Of a DNA stretch of 64,000 bases, positions 62,452 to 64,000 are shown one piece after another. This DNA comes from Saccharomonospora viridis DSM 43017. GTDB taxonomy: Bacteria > Actinomycetota > Actinomycetes > Mycobacteriales > Pseudonocardiaceae. The stretch covers positions 248,001 through 312,000 of the forward strand of contig NC_013159.1 of assembly GCF_000023865.1 (NCBI RefSeq). Direction: 5' to 3'. Position 1 is the first letter of the stretch. The number at the start of each line of letters is the position of its first letter. The notes under the pieces were generated by a model, which saw only the letters and a list, made by a program, of their open reading frames with translations, was not told the DNA's origin and did no database searches. Both the position numbers and the translations under genes were made by a program.

Positions 62452-63726
62452 ATGACTCACGACGCCGAGGTCATCGTCGTCGGTGCGGGCCCGGCGGGCT
62501 CCACCGTGGCCACCTATCTCGCCCGCGCCGGTGTTGACGTTCTGTTGTTGGAGAAGACGGGTTTCCCCCGCGAGAAGGTGTGCGGTGACGGACTGACACC
62601 GCGTGGGGTGAAGCAGCTCATCGATCTCGGTATCGACACCAGTCGTGAGGCCGGTTGGATGCACAACAGGGGGCTGCGCATCTTCACCGGTGAGTTGATG
62701 CTCGAACTCGACTGGCCCGACCTGACGTCCTACCCGCCCTACGGGGTGTCCCGCACGCGGCACGACTTCGACGAGCTCCTCGCCAAGACGGCGGTCGAGG
62801 CGGGTGCGCGGTTGTTGGAACGCACCACGGTGACCGGCGCGATCACCGACGAACGCACGGGCCGGGTCGTCGGGGTGGAGGCGAAGCGGGGACCCGAGCG
62901 CAAGCCCGTCAGTTACCGGGCACCTCTCGTGCTGGCCTGTGACGGCGTGTCCGCGCGGCTGGCGCTGTCGGTGGGGATCGAGAAGAACGACAGCCGTCCC
63001 ATGGGGGTGGCGGTGCGTCGTTACTACCGCAGTCCCCGGCACGACGAGGCCTACATCGAGGGCCACCTGGAGCTGTGGGATCGCAGCGATCCCCGCGATC
63101 CGAAGCTGCTTCCCGGCTACGGGTGGGCGTTCCCGCTCGGTGACGGCACCGTCAACGTGGGGCTGGGGATGCTGTCCACTTCGAAGTCGTTCCGCAACAT
63201 CGACTACCGCAAGTTGCTGCATTCGTGGCTCGCCTCCACCCCGGAGGAGTGGGGGTATCGCGAGGAGAACGCGGTCGGTCGCATCGGTGGGGCCGGCATC
63301 CCGATGGGGTTCAACCGCACCCCGCACTACCGGAACGGACTGTTGTTGCTCGGTGACGCGGGCGGCATGGTGAGTCCGTTCAACGGTGAGGGCATCGCGG
63401 CGGCGATGGAGTCGGCCCGGGTCGCCGCGGAACACGTCGTGCAGGCGCTCGCGCGGCCGGAGGGTGCGTCGCGGGAGCGGGTGTTGCACGGCTATCCCCG
63501 GGTGATGGCCGATCGCATGGGCGGCTACTACCGGCTGGGCAACCTGTTCGCCAAGGCCATCGGACATCCGAAGGTGATGCGTGCCGCCACCAAGTACGGG
63601 CTGCGGATCAGCCCGTTGATCCCCTTGGTGTTCAAGGGACTGTCGGGTTGCTACGAGCACAAGGGCGGCGATGTCGTCGACCGGCTCGTGGCGACGCTGT
63701 CCCGGATCACCCCGGCGCCGCGTTGA
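62452..63726 (+). CDS. menJ: menaquinone isoprenyl reductase / geranylgeranyl reductase family flavoprotein
   Basis: The protein has 424 residues. FAD-binding start VIVVGAGPAGSTVATYLARA, KVCGDGLTPRGVKQL with the family Cys, and LLLGDAGGMVSPFNGEGIAA place it in the geranylgeranyl reductase family; Rv0561c (MenJ) saturates one isoprene unit of menaquinone-9. In this lineage the menaquinone chain may likewise be partly hydrogenated. TAGACT (62440-62445), which includes the menG stop codon, lies six bases before ATG 62452, so the gene is likely leaderless and separately promoted. Confidence 0.92.
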   Translation: MTHDAEVIVVGAGPAGSTVATYLARAGVDVLLLEKTGFPREKVCGDGLTPRGVKQLIDLGIDTSREAGWMHNRGLRIFTGELMLELDWPDLTSYPPYGVSRTRHDFDELLAKTAVEAGARLLERTTVTGAITDERTGRVVGVEAKRGPERKPVSYRAPLVLACDGVSARLALSVGIEKNDSRPMGVAVRRYYRSPRHDEAYIEGHLELWDRSDPRDPKLLPGYGWAFPLGDGTVNVGLGMLSTSKSFRNIDYRKLLHSWLASTPEEWGYREENAVGRIGGAGIPMGFNRTPHYRNGLLLLGDAGGMVSPFNGEGIAAAMESARVAAEHVVQALARPEGASRERVLHGYPRVMADRMGGYYRLGNLFAKAIGHPKVMRAATKYGLRISPLIPLVFKGLSGCYEHKGGDVVDRLVATLSRITPAPR

Positions 63727-63915
63727 CTCCCGGCCCCCAGTGGGCAACATCACAGTACGGGCGTACTTCTAATGTGGTCGGTCTGATAGATCGACTTTAT
63801 GCAGGTCTCACAGGGTGCGCCTCGGCGCGTGAAGTAGCGCTTCCGGCACCGCTCGTCGCGACTCGCATGGGGGGCTAGCGACAAGGTGTGAGTTGCGTCT
63901 TACACTGACCATGCT

Positions 63916-63933
63916 TTGTGAATGGCTTCACAA
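63916..63933. promoter_or_regulatory. Rex operator 1 (perfect palindrome)
   Basis: TTGTGAATGGCTTCACAA has perfect arms TTGTGAA/TTCACAA with a 4-base centre, matching the Rex consensus TTGTGAA-N4-TTCACAA. It lies just downstream of the possible -10 at 63901-63906, where bound Rex would block elongation or initiation. Confidence 0.85.
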
Positions 63934-63946
63934 CCCCTCGGGGTGC

Positions 63947-63964
63947 TTGTGAAGGTATTCACAT
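63947..63964. promoter_or_regulatory. Rex operator 2
   Basis: TTGTGAAGGTATTCACAT keeps six of seven arm pairs. Its start is exactly 31 bases after that of operator 1, about three helical turns, so two Rex dimers would bind on the same DNA face and could cooperate. Confidence 0.8.
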
Positions 63965-64000
63965 TCAAGGTTGGTTGCGTCGGGTGTGACAGAGGTGGTT

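Larger units (their letters stand above)
63727..64000. other. right-edge promoter region with two Rex operators
   Basis: No gene is seen in these 274 bases. The right half is A/T-richer and carries two Rex palindromes (listed separately) and TACACT at 63901-63906 as a possible -10. In Streptomyces, Rex sites precede nuoA-N and cydABCD, and in relatives nuoA follows the menJ-type gene. A rightward respiratory operon just outside the window is therefore likely. Confidence 0.6.

Noticed and set aside
63727-64000. tRNA or small RNA gene at the right edge
   Set aside because: No cloverleaf arms or CCA-like end were found; palindromes there are explained by Rex operators. No tRNA was recognised anywhere in the window.

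Overview
The window is high-GC actinobacterial DNA. It has dense codon usage, many GTG starts, 4-base stop/start overlaps of the GTGA/ATGA type, and hallmark genes such as mshA (mycothiol), senX3-regX3, bldC and a BldN-type sigma factor. Gene content and order follow, from memory, the Mycobacterium tuberculosis Rv0474-Rv0561 block (hbhA, murB, mshA, gpm1, senX3-regX3, proC, galE2, serB1, hemACDB, hemL, ccdA-resB-ccsA, menA/E/B/D, ubiE, menJ). The rex-hemACD arrangement and the nearby bldN are instead Streptomyces-like. A filamentous Pseudonocardiaceae member, for example a Saccharomonospora-like organism, fits best; this is inference, since no rRNA gene is present.

Layout. 0-4.8 kb: zinc-ribbon and P-loop proteins, an XRE regulator with an HBHA-like protein, DUF2516, a YbaK-type deacylase, an SRPBCC protein and an MDR reductase. 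4.8-10.9 kb: an iron-acquisition island with a formyltransferase, ornithine N5-monooxygenase, MbtH, two FecCD permeases and an ATPase, controlled by three DtxR/IdeR-type iron boxes. It contains no NRPS and no binding protein. 10.8-18.3 kb: purU, DUF2505, murB, SDR, hydrolase, mshA, YbjN-type protein and gpmA. 18.4-29.5 kb: senX3-regX3, ppx, a long acidic membrane protein, an isomerase, proline dehydrogenase, thioesterase, proC, two tiny conserved genes, an epimerase and an acyltransferase, ending in an unusual 21-bp repeat array. 29.7-34.6 kb: HAD phosphatase, the BldN-type sigma factor with its putative membrane anti-sigma partner, acyl-CoA ligase and glutaredoxin. 34.7-44 kb: rex-hemA-hemC-hemD, hemB and hemL. 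44-48 kb: thioredoxin-like lipoprotein, ccdA, resB and ccsA (cytochrome c maturation). 48-51.6 kb: a ParA-like ATPase, bldC and a Cds1-like PLP enzyme. 51.6-63.7 kb: menA, menE, menB, menD, menG and menJ, interrupted at 53.9-56.86 kb by a decayed integrative element. The right edge (63.7-64.0 kb) holds two tandem Rex operators, probably of a respiratory operon just outside the window.

Taken together, most of the right half supplies one machine. Heme, cytochrome c assembly and menaquinone are made from neighbouring operons, and the NADH/NAD+ sensor Rex is encoded next to the heme genes with Rex boxes in front of itself and at the right edge. Iron supply is handled by the iron-box-controlled siderophore island on the left.

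A recurrent feature is the leaderless start: a TANNNT -10 hexamer 6-8 bases before the start codon with no Shine-Dalgarno, seen at more than ten genes. In two cases the stop codon of the upstream gene forms part of the -10 box, and at murB/DUF2505 two such -10 boxes overlap head to head. No tRNA, rRNA, CRISPR array or intact insertion sequence was found.
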